NCBI GenBank assembly: GCA_002424495.1
Contig: DIKH01000055.1
Coordinates: forward strand, 15,869 to 23,981
DNA: 8,113 nt
Origin: Desulfobacteraceae bacterium UBA5623
GTDB lineage: Bacteria > Desulfobacterota > DSM-4660 > Desulfatiglandales > Desulfatiglandaceae
Reading direction: 5' to 3'
In this document: positions 6,401 through 8,113 of the stretch, piece by piece
Position numbering within the stretch: position 1 is the stretch's first letter
Layout of the letters: every line of letters starts with the position of its first letter
Notes under the pieces: model-generated
Databases searched by the model: none
Told to the model about the DNA's origin: nothing
Seen by the model: only the letters and a program-made list of their open reading frames with translations
Made by a program: the position numbers and the translations under genes

Positions 6401-8031
6401 GAGAACTGTTCTGCATCGTTCTGCAGTTTTCTGGCTATTTGGGCTGCGGTACCTAAATATTGACCATTAGCGATATTATGGGTAAAAGTTTCAGCCTCAC
6501 GAAGAGCCATGATTTTAAAGTCTGTTTCTGCCTTATTCTTTCGATTGACCTGTATCCGACTATCCAGTGTCTGAATGCGACTGACATTGTTTGTCTCTTC
6601 CCGCCTGTCGAGCCGTGTTAGAATGCCAGCAACACTTTTCTCAAGAGATTCTCTTTCTTCTGTGCCATGACCAAGGAGATTAATGCAAAGAGGTTTTATT
6701 TCAGGAGGAAGTTTGTCGTGAAGAACCTGCAAGGCGCGAGGTGTTTTTGCTGTGACGAGTACACGTTTGCCGGTAGCCAGTAAATGGCAGATGAGATTAG
6801 CTATAGTATGGGATTTTCCAGTACCAGGAGGACCTTGAACAATCACACCTTTCTGTCTATCCAGGGTTCGTATTATTCGGCGTTGTTCATCATTCGCTGG
6901 TAGGGGGAAAAAAATTTCTTCACCAATTTCGCCAATGCCTGGAGATTCTCCGGCTGCTTGTTCTCCATTTTTGCTAGAAAGACTCTCGCAAAGATCCAGG
7001 AATTCATCCGGGATCATTTCGCCAGCTTCAATTTGCTCTTTCATTGAAGCAAGAAGCTGTTCAAGGCCCCGCATGGATCTTTTTCTGAGGATTAGGGCGG
7101 GAGCAAACTCTACGGAAGGTTTTTGCGTGGCAGAACCGTGTGTTGGTTCAATCCGATCATGGTGATATTCCCCTTGGCCGCTGTCAGCCAATGAATTTGC
7201 AATCGAGCTGAGAACTGCATCTATACTTGCCCGATCCCAGAGATTTGCACCTATAGCTTTACGACCATCTTCAACCAGTTGACGGACATTTTGCGGTTGA
7301 TCCTGTATATCAAGCATGTCAAGTTCAATGTCAACTTGGTCGCCATCAACAGCTTGCTTTACAGTGAATTTCCCAAGATGAGGTTCAAATTCAAGCGATG
7401 CCTTGACGACAATAATATGTCTCTTGGCATCATGACCGTTCGGCGTTTTCCAGTTCAAAAGACCTTTACAGAATACCAGTTCATATTGTTCACCAAGTTT
7501 TTGCTGCTCCTGGTAAATATGAAAAAGATCAGCATACACCTTCTGTACGGAAACATATCGGTTATACAGTTCCGTCCACGGCATCCAGTGTTTTTCAAGA
7601 TAATCATCCCATAACTGCTGTATGTCGGGATAATTTTCAAGGTAGAGTGTATCAGAAATTGTAATTTCTTCTCCTGTCTCGGGGTTTTCTTCAATACGCC
7701 GAACAACAATTGAATCACGCAATCCAGGCAGGTCTTTGGTATTTCTCAGTGCTTCCTTTTTTGCCCAATCCAAACATTTTGAAGGAATTTTGGGTAGTTC
7801 CGGTTCTTGAAATTTTTTCACCTCAATCCATACATCTCCATCATGCTCGTCTTCTTGACCCCAGACTTGCGTAAAACAATATTTTGATTCATGAGGGATG
7901 TTATGAATCCAGAGAATTTTCCTGTAGTCGTCCAGAGTTCTGACGATTTTAGAATTTATCCTGGCAAGGGCTGTAAGGTATTCGACAAGACGAATTATTT
8001 TATCACGCGGCCTTTTTTCTTCATCTATCAT
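3406..8031 (-). CDS. Giant SF1 (Upf1-like) helicase fused to a Vsr/PD-(D/E)XK nuclease
   Basis: A 1541-residue protein, likely an anti-phage or nucleic-acid-processing helicase-nuclease of the COG1112 type. Residues 1-390 form an N-terminal region I do not recognise. Walker A GPPGTGKS lies at 400-407. A roughly 670-residue insertion rich in charged helices and probable coiled coil follows. The second helicase half has motif II DEASQ (1079-1083), motif III GDDKQ (1102-1106), SFQGDERD (around 1277-1284) and motif VI RRFNVAASRAR (1308-1318). The DNA2/Upf1 superfamily uses these to hydrolyse ATP and move on DNA or RNA. A nuclease domain follows: WFE (E1386), RIDLVV (D1412) and ECDGDFWH (E1425, D1427, H1432), as in REase_MTES_1575/Vsr-like endonucleases. 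An Asp/Glu-rich linker (about 1490-1530) ends the frame. The ATG at 8031 has only a weak AAGG (8040-8043) upstream, and an in-frame stop about 30 bases upstream limits alternatives. The true C-terminus is probably in the -1 frame (3119-3433). Defence role is inferred from architecture; the neighbours do not support it. Confidence 0.9.
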   Translation of the reverse strand: MIDEEKRPRDKIIRLVEYLTALARINSKIVRTLDDYRKILWIHNIPHESKYCFTQVWGQEDEHDGDVWIEVKKFQEPELPKIPSKCLDWAKKEALRNTKDLPGLRDSIVVRRIEENPETGEEITISDTLYLENYPDIQQLWDDYLEKHWMPWTELYNRYVSVQKVYADLFHIYQEQQKLGEQYELVFCKGLLNWKTPNGHDAKRHIIVVKASLEFEPHLGKFTVKQAVDGDQVDIELDMLDIQDQPQNVRQLVEDGRKAIGANLWDRASIDAVLSSIANSLADSGQGEYHHDRIEPTHGSATQKPSVEFAPALILRKRSMRGLEQLLASMKEQIEAGEMIPDEFLDLCESLSSKNGEQAAGESPGIGEIGEEIFFPLPANDEQRRIIRTLDRQKGVIVQGPPGTGKSHTIANLICHLLATGKRVLVTAKTPRALQVLHDKLPPEIKPLCINLLGHGTEERESLEKSVAGILTRLDRREETNNVSRIQTLDSRIQVNRKNKAETDFKIMALREAETFTHNIANGQYLGTAAQIARKLQNDAEQFSWFTDTISPDGTMPLSQDEIKCLCRDLVEIDQETEKNLSLSMPNINNALPEGKRVRVAFQKEAEAQKIAEEGKERSNSQEGKSLLHAGKEKIEQLLQCLSDFTATSETIHQRPMPWIDKAVYDVLTDRDTPWKELLELSVQHSKDLHGLASQSDTIGVFIPQDMDRKKILHDAKALKEHFKSGGGAGIWIFKPKTVRKHGEFIGKVKVNGLDCNTTDSIQKLINFLTVEQQLNYIWSLWSGKVERQDGPFPLQLAEIEELHEALEDIINLYSKRESVKEKLLQINGLRAPRWEDISSLNSLVEDCRAVLDQIDYIMINKRLMQVQNGLSDLATRSNAHPINGLILRAFRERDADTYCKLLEDLVELSKKAEDVSKKRLVIGKLAETAPNLAGNLARCSETQLWAERLNQLDKAWAWAQGTSWLDDFLQADLDSLERHIKRLDEEIRNDLAELAAVKAWQFCFTRMQEDHRRHLMSWQQSMKKLGKGTGKHAYTHRKNAQRHLNECKEAVPAWIMPLHRVYETVDAGAGIFDVIIVDEASQCGPEGLPLLYLGKRILVVGDDKQISPEAVGTNREQVQQLMQNYLFDFSHADSFDVENSLFDHGRIRFSNRISLREHFRCMPEIIRFSNDLCYRTDPLIPLRQYPPNRLEPLKAVPVFNGYREGMGQRVINRPEADALVEEIDKCCKDEHYQGMTMGVIVLQGEAQAYHIEGLLLQKLGAEEMESRKLICGNPYSFQGDERDIIFLSMVAAPNERIGAMTKAPDQRRFNVAASRARDQMWLFYSATSNNLSEQCFRRRLLEHFLNPMSHISKALGENAEDLSERAYRANRAIEKPPIPFDSWFEVDVALQIAGNGYRVVPQYEFADKRIDLVVQGNKSQLAVECDGDFWHGVDEYTADIERQRKLERCGWHFFRIRESRYYAAPDIALGPLWTLLERMGIRTLHDEVEPESEDDENGFDDDSDETFDNQESQILEIDGEWDDDSSPLSKEKIVGATSQV

Positions 8032-8113
8032 GGCTAAAGCCTTGTCTGGGAATGGTTGTTATGTGGGGGGATGGGGACACTATTAGGGTTTTGTTAATGG
8101 TCGTAATAAACTG
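8032..8113. other. Upstream region of the large helicase gene, truncated by the window
   Basis: These 82 bases should contain the leader of the minus-strand helicase gene. The only ribosome-binding signal is AAGG (complement of 8040-8043). A stop in the helicase frame occurs about 30 bases upstream of the ATG. I see no convincing promoter: a TAATAG on the minus strand lacks a good -35 partner. The control region may continue beyond the window. Confidence 0.4.

Noticed and set aside
3499..7614. Many plus-strand ORFs of 60-150 codons and other minus-frame ORFs inside the large helicase gene
   Set aside because: They are antisense or out-of-frame shadows of an unambiguous 1541-codon frame with ordered helicase and nuclease motifs. 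None has a ribosome binding site or family motif.
1..8113. CRISPR array, tRNA, rRNA, insertion sequence or transposase
   Set aside because: Reading both strands I found no regularly spaced repeats, no cloverleaf-like sequences and no transposase motifs.

Overview
The window looks like chromosome of an anaerobic Gram-negative bacterium, most likely a deltaproteobacterium of the sulfate-reducer or syntroph type. That is an inference from the rubrerythrin-type diiron protein, the strong AGGAGG ribosome binding sites and the general protein style. No rRNA or other taxonomic marker is present. Thioesterase and large helicase genes appear AT-rich, and the DEAD-box gene visibly GC-richer.

Left part (1-967, plus strand): the last 42 codons of a YitT/DUF2179-type membrane protein, then a 4HBT hotdog thioesterase in the same probable operon, closed by a clear intrinsic terminator at 708-742. 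A weak promoter at 626-653 sits just before that terminator and could make a very short RNA. From 743 to 967 there is no intact gene. The minus strand holds a 48-codon open stretch with protein-like composition but no start codon (757-903). It is bracketed by a 10-bp inverted repeat.

Centre (968-2994): a complete RhlE-like DEAD-box RNA helicase on the plus strand faces a convergent minus-strand unit. That unit is a 150-aa rubrerythrin-like protein followed by a 36-aa ORF with an excellent ribosome binding site. Two strong hairpins fill the convergent gap. Upstream of the rubrerythrin gene are a plausible promoter, an overlapping AT-rich palindrome that could be a PerR/Fur-type operator, and a leader hairpin.

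Right part (3119-8031, minus strand): one very large gene fills more than half of the window. It encodes a 1541-residue fusion of an uncharacterised N-terminal region, a split Upf1-like SF1 helicase with a long helical insertion, and a C-terminal PD-(D/E)XK/Vsr-like nuclease. This is the style of single-protein anti-phage helicase-nucleases (COG1112 plus Vsr). Its reading frame ends after an acidic linker, but the -1 frame carries a further ~104 codons of convincing protein, so the gene is probably frameshifted at an A4 run (plus-strand T4 at 3434-3437). Alternatively it uses recoding. The intact protein would be about 1637 residues. This gene and its broken or recoded tail are the most interesting content. 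The other genes are housekeeping or stress functions and show no obvious partnership with it.
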